64,000 nucleotides of DNA from Streptomyces sp. SID13031 (GCF_010548305.1 NZ_JAAGLV010000016.1:124001-188000), one strand, 5' to 3'; positions 43,145 to 52,579 are shown, counted from the stretch's first letter. Numbers and translations are program-made. The notes: generated by a model not told the origin, from the sequence alone.

Positions 43145-44629
43145 ATGGAGTACCTGCTGTTCCCCGGGCGGCACCACGTGCTGACGCGCTTCCAGGCGGA
43201 GTTCCTGCGCCGGTACGACGCGACGATCGTCTGGGCGGTGACGTCGGCCAACCACCACACGACCAAGCGCAACCCGGTGCCCTTCGACCGGCGCGAGGCC
43301 GCGATCGAGCGGCTCAGCGTGGCGGTCGGGATCCGGTCGCTGGTGATCGGCGTGGTCGACACGCCCCCGACCGACGACTTCGCCGACGTCACGATCAAGG
43401 CGGTCGAGGCGGGGACGGACGACCAGGTCCAACTCGATCCGGGCAACACCGTCGTCGCGTGCTCCACACCTGAGGTCGCCAAGCTGTACGAGCAACTGGG
43501 CTACCAGGTGATCGGGGTCGAGCCCGAGGATCAGCACCGGCCTTGGGACGTACTGCTGATGGTTGCTGAAGGCAATGACGAGTGGCGGCGGCTCGCGCAT
43601 CCCGCGACCGTCGACGTCTTCGACCGGTACCACCTCGATGCGCAGATCCGGCGCTGCGTCAACGATCCGGTGGTCGGGGACGATGGCGGGTTGACCACGA
43701 CGCGCGACTACAAGACCTACGCGGATGCCTTCGAGACAGCGGCCGACCGGAAATGGCGGCAGATCAAGGATTTCGTCCGGCCCGGGCGGATTCTCGACAT
43801 CGGTTGCGCGACGGGTGCGACGCTGCAGCTGGTCGATGCGGATCCGCGGTTCCACGAGTCGGATCTGATCGGAGTGGAGGTCGCGCGGCATCTGTATGCC
43901 GAGTGCGTGCACAAGAAGGAGCAGGGACTCTTCCACAACCCGAACGTCTACTTCTATCAGCGCAACATGCTCGGCTCAGCCGTCTTCCCGGCACGGTCGA
44001 TCGACACCACGCTCACGCTGGCGTTGACGCACGAGATCTGGTCGTACGCCGGTGGGTCGCGGCCGGCCACCGTGCAGCGGTTCGCGGAGGCGCTCTTCGC
44101 GCACACGGCGCCGGGTGGGGTCTGGGTCAACTCGGATGTCTGCGGGCCGGGCGAGCCGGAGCGGAGCGTAGTACTGGCTCTGGATGACAGCGATGGCGAA
44201 AACCCTGCCGCGCCGACTGAGCTGGAGGCGTTGGCGGAGCCGGCGGCGTACATCTCCCAGTTGTCGACGAGGGCGCGGTTCTTCCAGTTCGCGCAGGACT
44301 TCCGGCGGAATGCGTCGGTACCGTTCGAGTACTCCGAGCGCCACGGCAAGCTGGTGCTCCGGCTGGCGGACGCGATGGACTTCCTGACCCGCAAGGACTA
44401 TGTCGACAACTGGTTGAGCGAGACGCACGAGCAGTTCTGCGGGCTGAACTTCGCCGGCTGGTCGGAGGTCGCTCAGCGGGCCGGTTTCACCATCGACCCG
44501 GCGTCGAAGGCGTTCCGCAACGACTGGGTGATCAGCAACCGGATTGCTCCGGTGGCGTCACTCAGCACGCTCACCGGCGAGGCCGTCGACTGGCCGGACA
44601 CGCACCAACTGCTGATCGCCCGCCGCTAG
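43145..44629 (+). CDS. Nucleotidyltransferase-like domain fused to SAM methyltransferase
   Basis: 494 aa. Residues 1-150 resemble the NMNAT/cytidylyltransferase fold: LLFPGRHHVLTRFQAEFL at the position of GRFQPxHxGH, then VTSANHHTTKRNPVPFDRRE, like the second conserved block of NadM enzymes. The exact HxGH motif is not kept. Residues about 190-500 form a class I methyltransferase (ILDIGCATGATLQLVD, IDTTLTLALTHEIWSY). The gene follows the GT2 gene with a 1-bp gap. The combination suggests activation and methylation of a small surface-polymer building block; this is inference. Confidence 0.6.
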   Translation: MEYLLFPGRHHVLTRFQAEFLRRYDATIVWAVTSANHHTTKRNPVPFDRREAAIERLSVAVGIRSLVIGVVDTPPTDDFADVTIKAVEAGTDDQVQLDPGNTVVACSTPEVAKLYEQLGYQVIGVEPEDQHRPWDVLLMVAEGNDEWRRLAHPATVDVFDRYHLDAQIRRCVNDPVVGDDGGLTTTRDYKTYADAFETAADRKWRQIKDFVRPGRILDIGCATGATLQLVDADPRFHESDLIGVEVARHLYAECVHKKEQGLFHNPNVYFYQRNMLGSAVFPARSIDTTLTLALTHEIWSYAGGSRPATVQRFAEALFAHTAPGGVWVNSDVCGPGEPERSVVLALDDSDGENPAAPTELEALAEPAAYISQLSTRARFFQFAQDFRRNASVPFEYSERHGKLVLRLADAMDFLTRKDYVDNWLSETHEQFCGLNFAGWSEVAQRAGFTIDPASKAFRNDWVISNRIAPVASLSTLTGEAVDWPDTHQLLIARR

Positions 44630-44640
44630 CCGCCCCAAGC

Positions 44641-44693
44641 CCTTACGTCCGAAGAAGTGCCTACCACGTCCCTCGAGTTCTTCGGACGTAAGG
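44641..44693. terminator. Long hairpin terminator between convergent operons
   Basis: Perfect 16-bp arms CCTTACGTCCGAAGAA (44641-44656) and TTCTTCGGACGTAAGG (44678-44693) around a 21-nt loop. It lies exactly between the fusion gene (stop 44629) and the minus-strand operon ending at 44696. Confidence 0.8.
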
Positions 44694-44695
44694 AG

Positions 44696-46474
44696 CTAGA
44701 AGCGGTTGCCGAGCTTCTTTCGGAGGCGGCGTTTGACCTTGTAGGCGAATTTGCGGGGGTTGCGGATCAGCGCCGCCTTGCGGATCAGGGTGGCTGCGGC
44801 GAACGCGCGGGAGTTGCGGAAGCGGGTGCGCTCGGCGTTGGTCTTCTGCACCTGAAGCCGCATCTCGCGCAGCCGCGTCTCCCGCGTCTTGAGCGCCTTG
44901 TCCCGGAACCCGAGCGTGCGCTCCAGCCCGAATACGTGCCCTTGCAGCTCGAACAGCTCCTGCTTGGCCCGCTCAGCATCAGCAAGAGCAGTCCGTACGT
45001 CGGGCTGCTGCGTCTCCCCGGTCCCCAGCGCAACCGCCAGCGCGGCCGCCAATTCCTTGCCCCGAGCAACATCTGTCGGCGCACCGGACATCGCCAGCCA
45101 GGCGGAGACGAGGTCGTCACCGATCATCCACGGCGGCCAGGGGTGGCGACGGTGGTTGCCGATCAGCCGGTCATGGAACCGCTGCCAAGCGGCTGCGAGC
45201 AGGTCGGCGCGGTCGGCCTCAGCCACCCATCCCGAGACTCCGAAACCAAAGGTGTCGCCGTCGAGAGTGATGTCGTCCCACCGCAGGATCACCTGCCCGG
45301 TCTGCGCAAGCGCCCACTCCCCAAGCCTCCCAGCAAGCGCCCGGAAAGCCGGCACATCCTCAGCCGCCGCCAACCGGAAAAGCACCGTCTCGACGCTACT
45401 CGCCCCAGAGACGACAGAAGGAACAGCAGAAACGTCAAAGAAGACATCACGGACTGAAGGGAAGGCGGGGGCCGAGTCGAGGCCGTCGCTGTGCGTACCA
45501 AGGACACCGTGGCCGCCGTGCGTGCCGGAGGCACCCGCGGTGCCGGAGGCAGCGGGTGTGCTGGAGGTGGCTGGGGGGTTGGTGGCGGTGATTGACCAGC
45601 CTTCGGTGGTTGCCGTGGCCGTCAGGACGGCGGGGCCGGTCTTGGTGTAGATCGCGCCTTGGGGGGAGGCGCCGGTGATGGCGAGCCAGCCAGTTGCGGT
45701 TGAGGCCAGGAGGCCCGCCCGGGCTGCTGATTCCGTCCTGTCGGCGATGGGTGCCAGGAGCGGGACGTCAGCGGTCTCCAACGCCTCGGCGGCCAGGCGG
45801 GCAGGCAACGAGCCAGGACGGGCAACTGCGGCTACATCCACTGCCAGCAACGTCTTGTCCTCGAAGGAGGAATAGACGGTTTGCAGCGGCAGGCCGACTC
45901 GGGCCAGTTCGGAGGCTAGTTGGACGGCGGAGACCGGGCGGGCCGGGTCGTCGTGGAGGGGGCGCCAGTCGTCGTCGCCGTGGCGGTCCGAGGGGGGCCT
46001 GCGGTCCAGCAGGCTGGTCAGGGAGAACTCGTTCTCCAGGGCCAGCACCAGGACCGTCGATGGGGTGCAGAGTGCGGCCAATGCGTCGAGGCGCTCCGGC
46101 CAGGTGAGGTTGTCGCTGTCGTAGCCCAGGACGCGGTCCAGCCCGTCAACGGCGACCACGGTTTCGTACGTCGTACCGGTGAGGCCGTCCAGTGCGCCTG
46201 CGATGACCTGCAGGTCCGGGAACTGTTCGGCCAGGGAAGACGCGTCCGAGACCGAGCGGACGAGCATGGTCGCGGACGAGGCCTTGTCCACCACGACAGA
46301 GACGAGGTCGGCCGTGTGGGGGCCGAGGATCAGGGTGCGTGCCCCAGCAGGCAGTACGTCGTTCAGCAGGGCCCGGAGCACCGGACCCCCGACAGCCCCA
46401 CGCTTGCCGTTGTAGTCGCTCCACGGCTGCATCTCACCGCGAACCACCTCGACGGCCAGCTGGTTGTCAGACAC
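44696..46474 (-). CDS. Methyltransferase-like surface-polymer protein, copy 1 of a duplicated module
   Basis: 592 aa. The N-terminus MSDNQLAVEVVRGEMQPWSDYNG is followed by a Rossmann-like region (ARTLILGPHTADLVSVVVDKA, YETVVAVDGLDRVLG, STVLVLALENEFSLTSLLD) resembling SAM methyltransferases without a clear glycine motif. A Ser/Thr/Gly-rich linker (about 290-320), a second alpha/beta domain and a C-terminal coiled coil with a very basic tail (KRRLRKKLGNRF) follow. It is a paralogue of the 461-aa protein at 61270. It overlaps the preceding gene by 8 bp and is the last gene of a six-gene minus-strand operon. Confidence 0.6.
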   Translation of the reverse strand: MSDNQLAVEVVRGEMQPWSDYNGKRGAVGGPVLRALLNDVLPAGARTLILGPHTADLVSVVVDKASSATMLVRSVSDASSLAEQFPDLQVIAGALDGLTGTTYETVVAVDGLDRVLGYDSDNLTWPERLDALAALCTPSTVLVLALENEFSLTSLLDRRPPSDRHGDDDWRPLHDDPARPVSAVQLASELARVGLPLQTVYSSFEDKTLLAVDVAAVARPGSLPARLAAEALETADVPLLAPIADRTESAARAGLLASTATGWLAITGASPQGAIYTKTGPAVLTATATTEGWSITATNPPATSSTPAASGTAGASGTHGGHGVLGTHSDGLDSAPAFPSVRDVFFDVSAVPSVVSGASSVETVLFRLAAAEDVPAFRALAGRLGEWALAQTGQVILRWDDITLDGDTFGFGVSGWVAEADRADLLAAAWQRFHDRLIGNHRRHPWPPWMIGDDLVSAWLAMSGAPTDVARGKELAAALAVALGTGETQQPDVRTALADAERAKQELFELQGHVFGLERTLGFRDKALKTRETRLREMRLQVQKTNAERTRFRNSRAFAAATLIRKAALIRNPRKFAYKVKRRLRKKLGNRF

Positions 46475-47297
46475 GCTCTCTCCAATCGAACAACATCCGC
46501 AGTTCGTCCGCCGGCATCATCCACGGCACGCCCAGTTCCAGATCGGTGGTCGCCCGCGCGGCCGCCAGGTCGATCTCCTTGCCGAGCAGCTCGGGCCAGA
46601 GCCGCGCGATCCGCGCCTCGCCGCCGAAGAGCGGGTTCTCGCCCGCCATCTCCATCGGATCGCCGTACACGGCCGGCTCGCAGCCCGCCGCGATCCCGTA
46701 GAAGACCGCCGTGGACAACCGGTTCGCCGCCACCCGCTTGTGCTTGCGCAGCTCCGCGAGCTGCTTGTAGAGGAACTTCGGATCCGTCCCCTCGTAGGCG
46801 AAACCACGCCGCCCGAACGACACCACCCGGAACCCCGCGTCCTCGTACGAGCGACGGATCTCCGGCCGGTCGTACTCCGTGTAGTACAGGCTGAACGTGA
46901 CCGGCCCGGGCTCGGTCTCGCGGATCTCGTCGATCAAGCGCTTGTGATCGCCCTCGATCTTGCCGCCCTCCCAGCCGTGGAAGAGGAACCACAAAGTCCC
47001 CTCCCGTTCCTCCTCCGGCACAACGCCCAGCGAAGGCTCCTGGTCGAGCAGGTAAAGGAAGGGCGCCCCGATGCTGTGATAGTTCCGCCGCCCGAGCGCG
47101 TGCCCGCGTCGCCGCGGGGCATCGCTCCACGTGAAGCGCCACGCGCCGTCGTAGAACTCGTGCACCGGGTTCCAGCCGTCGCCGATGTTCCATCCGTGCT
47201 GCAGGTAGCCACGCAGCCGCGGCGGATACTCGGCGTCCAGCCCGGCGTAGCGGGCCAGGATGTGCGCCTGCCCGTAGTAGTGGTTGTGGTGATGCAT
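46467..47297 (-). CDS. HHxNHxYG protein, copy 1 (putative GT-B-like transferase)
   Basis: 276 aa from the ATG at 47297, overlapping the upstream glycosyltransferase stop by one base (TGATG). The start MHHHNHYYGQAHILARYAG is followed by RLRGYLQHGWNIGDG, FTWSDAPRRRG, GAPFLYLL, FHGWEG, YYTEYDRPEIR, RVAANRLSTAVFYG and VYGDPMEM. The 276-aa protein at 62655 has the same length and block order. YLQHGW recalls the QHG motif of TagB/TagF-like transferases, so a GT-B transferase is a fair guess. No named family was recognised. Confidence 0.55.
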   Translation of the reverse strand: MHHHNHYYGQAHILARYAGLDAEYPPRLRGYLQHGWNIGDGWNPVHEFYDGAWRFTWSDAPRRRGHALGRRNYHSIGAPFLYLLDQEPSLGVVPEEEREGTLWFLFHGWEGGKIEGDHKRLIDEIRETEPGPVTFSLYYTEYDRPEIRRSYEDAGFRVVSFGRRGFAYEGTDPKFLYKQLAELRKHKRVAANRLSTAVFYGIAAGCEPAVYGDPMEMAGENPLFGGEARIARLWPELLGKEIDLAAARATTDLELGVPWMMPADELRMLFDWRERV

Positions 47298-49618
47298 CAG
47301 CGAACCTCGACGTGAAGAGTGCCGGCGTGCGGCCGCACACCCAGCACGTGGCCATTCTGCTCGATCACCAACGGCAACCGGCTGGCCAGGAACGGCTCGC
47401 ACTGAACAGCCTGCGCTGAGCCATCAGCAGAGACCGCGAAAAGCACCCAGTCCGCCAGACTTGCCAGCGGATCGACCGCATGCGCGACCGGATTGGCAGG
47501 GATCAACGATGGCAGCTTCACCGAAGCCATCCAGTGCCCATCCGACAACCTACTCCGGCAGGCCACGTCCAGGTGGTCGTCCGAGTCGTCCAGGTACCGC
47601 CGCCAGCTGAAGCTGTGAGTGATGTCGGTCAACGGCCCGCTGATCCGCAATTCATTGCTCTCAGCAACAACCGCCACCCGCTCGGCGACCAGCCGGGCCG
47701 GGCCTTCGTGCAGGTTGACGTAACCGCCGGTCGAGCGGGTCAGCGACACCAGCCGGCCTTGTTCGAGATGGTTGGCGGCCTGTTCCTCGGCCGTCCACAA
47801 CAACAGCTTCTCGGCTCCGTCGCTGCCCACCATCCGGAAGGCCCAGGTGGTCCGCTGGCTGAACGGGTCGTCCGGGTTCTTCTCCGCGATGATCGGCGCG
47901 AAAGGGATCCGGACGCTGAACCGCTGGTCGCTCGACAGCTCGACCGACAACACCTGATCCTGGCCGGACAGCGGTCTGGTCAACTGCAGCCGCGGGTTGT
48001 CCAGCGCGGCCGGCACACGACCCCGCAGTACGAGCGCGTCCTCGTATTGCTCGACCGACGTCAACCGGCAAGGGTCGACCATCCGCCGCAGTACGAACGC
48101 TCCATCGGCACCGGGCCCGGGCTGCACCCAGCTGCTCGGGCAGATCCAGTTGCCAGGCGGCCAACCGGGGCTGCCCGCCTTCTGCCCACGCAGCTTGCCT
48201 TCCCGCCGGGCCTTTCCAGACTTCATCCGTACTGCGAAATGCGCCGGCGCTCCCGTCGCGGCCAGCTTCGCCATCAGCGGCTTGTCGAGGTTCACCTCGA
48301 ACCCCACGTGAGCCGGGTCGCCATGGGAGTCGGTCGCGTCGTACCGGCGTACGGCGAGCGGTGTCTCGGCGCCATCGACGACCAGCGCGATCCGCAGCGC
48401 CGACGAAGCGTCCGTCGCGAGGTGGCGGATCTCGGCGGTGCCCTTGATCGACAACCCACCGTCTCGCCAGGCGACGTCCTGGACGGTGGTCGCGAGCGTC
48501 AACTCCCGCGTCGGCAACTGATAGAGCGACCGCGGGATCGCCGTATTCGCCTCAGCGACGCCCGGATAGTTGTGCTCGAACTGCCTGCGCCGACCCGGCT
48601 TCGACAGAGCCCGAGCGCCACCCCGAAGGCCGCCGTTGTTCCGGAAGTGCGACAGCCGCCGGAGCAGCTCGACATCGCCGGCTCGCAGCGCAGCGTGCTG
48701 CAGCCGGTCGTAGCCGTGCGCACGGGCGAGCACCGAGCGGTCCAGCCGCTTCAGGAATCCCGAGGCGAGCAGCACCAACTCCTGCTCCTCCGACTCCGGA
48801 ACGGCGCCGAAAGCCATCATCAACGTCAACATGTCGATCTGGGTGAAGTGCGAGTGCACCCGCCGCCGGATCTCGCCCAGACCCGGCTCGCCGGAGTCGA
48901 TCAGGTCCAGCACCAGCTCAGCCGACGTGACCCGGTCGGCCAGGTTGCCGAACTGGAACTTCTGCTGGGTGATCGACTCACCCGACTCGCGCTCGCGCCA
49001 GTAATAGACCGGTGCGGCGAGGGCGTCGACGGTGACCGCGTCCAGATGCGCCTGCAGGGTGACCGGGTAGTCCTCGTAGCGGATCGCCGGGAACTCGTAG
49101 CCGTGCTCGTCCCAGAAGGAGCGCCGGTAGACCTTGTTCCAGACCATCCGGTCGAGGATCAGGTCTGGCGTCTCGATCACGTGCGTCGCGATCCGGTCCT
49201 TGGCGAACGGCAGCCGGTGGATCCAGGACGGCCGGACGCCGGCGCTGTTGTTGAACCGCCGCGCGTTGCCGCCGGCCAGGCAGGAGCCGGTCTCGTCGAG
49301 CGTCCGGACCAGCCGCTCGAACCCGTGCCGGCTGACCAGGTCGTCACTGTCGACGAAGGTCAGGTAGTCGCCCTGGGCTTCCCGTACGCCGGTGTTGCGG
49401 GCCGGCCCGAGCCCCTGGTTGTGCTGGTCGACGATCCGGAACCGGGAGTCGCGGCCGCAGAAGTCCTTCGCGATCGCCGCGCTGCCGTCCGGCGACCCGT
49501 CGTCGACGAGGATCGCCTCGAAATCGGCGTAGGTCTGCCGGGCGATCGACTCGAGGCAGTCCCCGATGTACTCCCCGACGTTGTAGAACGGCACAACCAC
49601 GCTCAGCCGCGGCGTCAC
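47297..49618 (-). CDS. GT2 glycosyltransferase with long C-terminal extension
   Basis: 773 aa, GTG start. N-terminal GT-A domain: LSVVVPFYNVGEYIGDCLES, AILVDDGSPDGS, GLGPARNTGVREAQGDYLTF then VDSDDLVSRHGF. The middle (about 230-350) is the helical part seen in TagF-neighbour GT2 enzymes. The last 400 residues form beta-rich repeats resembling the accessory domains of teichoic-acid glycosyltransferases. It is followed by the HHxNHxYG protein with one-base overlap, suggesting joint action. Donor sugar unknown. Confidence 0.8.
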   Translation of the reverse strand: MTPRLSVVVPFYNVGEYIGDCLESIARQTYADFEAILVDDGSPDGSAAIAKDFCGRDSRFRIVDQHNQGLGPARNTGVREAQGDYLTFVDSDDLVSRHGFERLVRTLDETGSCLAGGNARRFNNSAGVRPSWIHRLPFAKDRIATHVIETPDLILDRMVWNKVYRRSFWDEHGYEFPAIRYEDYPVTLQAHLDAVTVDALAAPVYYWRERESGESITQQKFQFGNLADRVTSAELVLDLIDSGEPGLGEIRRRVHSHFTQIDMLTLMMAFGAVPESEEQELVLLASGFLKRLDRSVLARAHGYDRLQHAALRAGDVELLRRLSHFRNNGGLRGGARALSKPGRRRQFEHNYPGVAEANTAIPRSLYQLPTRELTLATTVQDVAWRDGGLSIKGTAEIRHLATDASSALRIALVVDGAETPLAVRRYDATDSHGDPAHVGFEVNLDKPLMAKLAATGAPAHFAVRMKSGKARREGKLRGQKAGSPGWPPGNWICPSSWVQPGPGADGAFVLRRMVDPCRLTSVEQYEDALVLRGRVPAALDNPRLQLTRPLSGQDQVLSVELSSDQRFSVRIPFAPIIAEKNPDDPFSQRTTWAFRMVGSDGAEKLLLWTAEEQAANHLEQGRLVSLTRSTGGYVNLHEGPARLVAERVAVVAESNELRISGPLTDITHSFSWRRYLDDSDDHLDVACRSRLSDGHWMASVKLPSLIPANPVAHAVDPLASLADWVLFAVSADGSAQAVQCEPFLASRLPLVIEQNGHVLGVRPHAGTLHVEVR

Positions 49619-49656
49619 AACTGCTTCTATCTCCTCGGCTCAGTCAATCCGGTTCG

Positions 49657-50421
49657 TCATGCTAGCAGTAACCGGTCGGCTACTAAGTGCACTGTCAGCA
49701 GGGTGTGGACAGGCTCGAATCCATATCTGGCCCAGGCTCGCTGGACACCGGTGTTATGCCCCTGCGTGGAGATCACCAACCGCCGGGTCGTGCTCGAATC
49801 CTCGACCGCGGCCAGCAGATGCCCGTACCGCCCACGCCCCTGCTCAGCCGGTACTACGCCAGCAAGCTGGACCTCCGTCCACGAGCGTTCCTGGTCGATG
49901 GTCGCCAGCGCGAGCACCCGGCGATCGGGCCCGCGTAGTACGACGGCCCCGGTGTCGGCCACACTGCGTCGCGCCCACTCCTGGTATCCCGCCAGCGCCT
50001 CCGAGCGCTTGAACAGTGGGTTGGCGCAGTAGTGGTTCCCGTAGTCGCCGAAGATGTCGCCGACCAGGTCGTCCACGAGGTCGTCGTCGAGCGTCTTCTC
50101 CAGGCTCGCGTGAAACCCGGCCAGTGGCGCAGGGCGGCGGCCCTTGCCGACTGGGAGCGACCAGTAGACGAGGCTGTCGGCCAGTAGCGCCGTCCGCGAG
50201 CCAGTGGCGAGTGACGCGAACCAGGTCACCTCTCGCGCGGGGTAGCGCAGTACGACGACGTCGGCGGATGACTTGCCGACGGCGGCGAGCACCTCCTCCA
50301 GCGGCGTACCGGCTGAGGCCGACACCGAGATGCGGTCGACCGAGACACCGAAGCGCTTCGCGTCGTACTCCCCTGGCCTACTGGTCAGCTCGCCGGCCTC
50401 CAGGGCGTCGTACCAGCTCAT
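49657..50421 (-). CDS. GNAT N-acetyltransferase (WecD-like)
   Basis: 254 aa. The C-terminal GNAT fold shows VQLAGVVPAEQGRGRYGHLL (acetyl-CoA loop) and STQGHNTGVQRAWARYGFEPV. The N-terminal half (SADVVVLRYPAREVTWFASL, YHCA-like NHYCANPLF) is that of WecD/FdtC-type dTDP-aminosugar acetyltransferases. It overlaps the WecE-like aminotransferase by 4 bp, so it most likely acetylates the dTDP-4-amino-4,6-dideoxyhexose made there. Confidence 0.75.
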   Translation of the reverse strand: MSWYDALEAGELTSRPGEYDAKRFGVSVDRISVSASAGTPLEEVLAAVGKSSADVVVLRYPAREVTWFASLATGSRTALLADSLVYWSLPVGKGRRPAPLAGFHASLEKTLDDDLVDDLVGDIFGDYGNHYCANPLFKRSEALAGYQEWARRSVADTGAVVLRGPDRRVLALATIDQERSWTEVQLAGVVPAEQGRGRYGHLLAAVEDSSTTRRLVISTQGHNTGVQRAWARYGFEPVHTLLTVHLVADRLLLA

Positions 50422-51572
50422 GCTGCAACCAGGGAGTAGGACTGCACGCCTTCGATCACGCGAGCTTGTTCAGCCGAAGTGAGCTCGCTGAACAGCGGCA
50501 GCCGGACGAGTCTGCCGCTGACCTGCTCGGTGACCTCGCACCCACCGGGTCCGACGCGGCCGTAGCGTTCACCGGCCGGCGACGAGTGCAGCGGAAGGTA
50601 GTGGAACGGTGCACTGATGTTGAGCTCGCGCAGGTGCTCGATCAGGCCCTGCTGGTCCTCATACGAGGGCATCACCAGGTAGTACAGGTGCGCTGGGTGC
50701 ACACACTCCGCCGGCACGGTCGGTACGCCGACCCCGCGCGATGCGGCCCACACCGCGAGCTCCTCGTGGTACCGCTGCCAGATCGCGTGCCGTGGCGCCT
50801 GGATCCGGTCGAACTGCTCCAACTGGGCCGTCAGGAAGGCGGCGAGCGGGTCGGCCGGGAGATAGCTGGACCCGACGTCGACCCAGCGGTACTTGTCCAC
50901 CTGACCGCGGAAGAACTGACTCCGGTTGGTGCCCTTCTCCCGGATCACCTCGGCCCGCGCGACCAGGTCGGCGTCGTTGAGCACCAGCGCGCCACCCTCG
51001 CCACAGTGCACGTTCTTGGTCCCGTGGAACGACTGCGTCGCCATCAGCCCGAAGGAGCCGAGCGGGCGACCCCGGTACGTCCCACCGAGCCCGTGCGCGT
51101 TGTCCTCGATCACTGCCAGCCCGTACTTCGCCGCGACGGCCAGCACCTCGTCCATCGCAGCCGCGACCCCGGCGTAGTGCACGACCACGATCGCCTTGGT
51201 CCGCTCGGTGACAGCGGCTTCCAATTGGGTCTCGTCCAGGTTCAGCGTGTCCGGCCGGATGTCCACGAAGACGGGCACCGCGCCGCGCAGTACAAAGGCG
51301 TTGGCCGTCGAGACGAAGGTGAACGACGGCATGATCACCTCGTCGCCCGGCGCGAGGTCGAGCAGCAACGCGGTCATCTCCAGCGCATGCGTGCACGAGG
51401 TGGTCAGCAGGGACGCAATCCCGCCGGTGAGCTTGGTGACCAGCTCGGTCGCCCGGGCGGTGAAAGGGCCGTCGCCGGTGACCTCGGCGGAGGTGAACGA
51501 CCGGCTCACATAGACCAGCTCATCACCCGCCAGGTGTGCCTTGACGAACGGGATCGGCGACAGCTCCGGCAT
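50418..51572 (-). CDS. wecE: dTDP-4-amino-4,6-dideoxygalactose transaminase (WecE-like)
   Basis: 384 aa from the ATG at 51572. DegT/DnrJ/EryC1 PLP enzyme: TTSCTHALEMTALLL, DEVIMPSFTFVSTANAFV, VIEDNAHGLGG, and FHGTKNVHCGEGGALVLND with the PLP Lys. KGTNRSQFFRGQVDKYRWVD and GSSYLPAD are distinctive of the WecE/RffA branch. It transfers the amino group of glutamate to dTDP-4-keto-6-deoxyglucose. It is coupled to a WecD-like acetyltransferase downstream; together they would give dTDP-Fuc4NAc. The RmlA/RmlB donors are outside the window. Confidence 0.85.
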   Translation of the reverse strand: MPELSPIPFVKAHLAGDELVYVSRSFTSAEVTGDGPFTARATELVTKLTGGIASLLTTSCTHALEMTALLLDLAPGDEVIMPSFTFVSTANAFVLRGAVPVFVDIRPDTLNLDETQLEAAVTERTKAIVVVHYAGVAAAMDEVLAVAAKYGLAVIEDNAHGLGGTYRGRPLGSFGLMATQSFHGTKNVHCGEGGALVLNDADLVARAEVIREKGTNRSQFFRGQVDKYRWVDVGSSYLPADPLAAFLTAQLEQFDRIQAPRHAIWQRYHEELAVWAASRGVGVPTVPAECVHPAHLYYLVMPSYEDQQGLIEHLRELNISAPFHYLPLHSSPAGERYGRVGPGGCEVTEQVSGRLVRLPLFSELTSAEQARVIEGVQSYSLVAA

Positions 51573-51583
51573 GGACGAGGAGC

Positions 51584-52579
51584 TTACCGCTGGTCTGTTT
51601 CCTGGGCTTCGATCGCCTCGGCGTAACTGTGGTGGCCGGGGTCTTCGAGGCTGTCGTAGCCGACGAGGAACTGCGGCCGGCGCTGGCTCGACTGGAACAA
51701 GCGAGCGACGTACTCCCCAAGCAGACCGAGGCAGAGCAGCTGGATCGCGCCGATCACACCCACCGCGAGCACCGTCGACGTCCAGCCCGGAATGCTCCGG
51801 CCTGCGAGCTTGATGATCAGCGCGGCGACCACCACCCCCGACGACAGCAGTCCACCGAGCAACCCGAGCCAGGTGGCCAGCCTGAGCGGTGCCGCCGAGA
51901 ACGCGGTCACGCTGTCGAAGGCCAGCCGGAACATCTTCGACCAGTTGTACTTCGTCACGCCGGCCGCCCGCTCCGCTCGCACATAGGCGACCTCGGCACT
52001 CGGGAAGCCCAGCCACGGGATCACCAGGCGGAACACCCGGCCGTCCTCGGGCAACCCGTTCACCGCGTCGACCACCCGCCGCGAGACGAGCCGGAAGTCG
52101 CCGGCGTCGAACGGGATCTCCTTGCCGACCAGGCGGCACATCAGCCGGTAGTACATCCGAGCTGTCGTCCGCTTCGGCCATGAGTCGCTCGAGCGGTCGG
52201 ACCGTACGCCGTAGACGACGTCGACATCCTTGTCGCGAGCAGTGGCCAGCAGGTCAGCGATGACCTCGGGTGGATCCTGCAGGTCGGCGTCGATGGTGAC
52301 GAGATACTCCCCGCGCCCCCTACGGAAGCCGGCCGACAAGGCGGCCTGGTGCCCGGAGTTGCGGAGCAACCGGACCAGCCGGAGCTGCGGCCAGTCGGCC
52401 GTCGCGTCGGTGACCAGCGCGGCCGTCTTGTCCCGGCTGCCGTCATCGACGACGAGGACCTCGTAGGCGATCCCCAGTCCGTCCAGTAGCGGATGCATCC
52501 GCTCGAAGAAGATCGGCAGCACCTCTTCCTCGTCGTACATCGGCACGACGACGGACAACACAGGCTGGCTGGTTGGCAT
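51584..52579 (-). CDS. GT2 polyprenyl-phosphate glycosyltransferase
   Basis: 331 aa. AAGGAGGT precedes the ATG at 52579, the best ribosome site in the region. Motifs: LSVVVPMYDEEEVLPIFFE, VLVVDDGSRDKT, VTIDADLQDPPEV, and DAGDFRLVSRRVVDAVN. Two C-terminal helices (WLGLLGGLLSSGVVVAALI, VGVIGAIQLLCLGLLGEYVARLF) anchor it. It heads the six-gene minus-strand operon down to 44696 and would attach a sugar to undecaprenyl phosphate. Confidence 0.88.
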   Translation of the reverse strand: MPTSQPVLSVVVPMYDEEEVLPIFFERMHPLLDGLGIAYEVLVVDDGSRDKTAALVTDATADWPQLRLVRLLRNSGHQAALSAGFRRGRGEYLVTIDADLQDPPEVIADLLATARDKDVDVVYGVRSDRSSDSWPKRTTARMYYRLMCRLVGKEIPFDAGDFRLVSRRVVDAVNGLPEDGRVFRLVIPWLGFPSAEVAYVRAERAAGVTKYNWSKMFRLAFDSVTAFSAAPLRLATWLGLLGGLLSSGVVVAALIIKLAGRSIPGWTSTVLAVGVIGAIQLLCLGLLGEYVARLFQSSQRRPQFLVGYDSLEDPGHHSYAEAIEAQETDQR

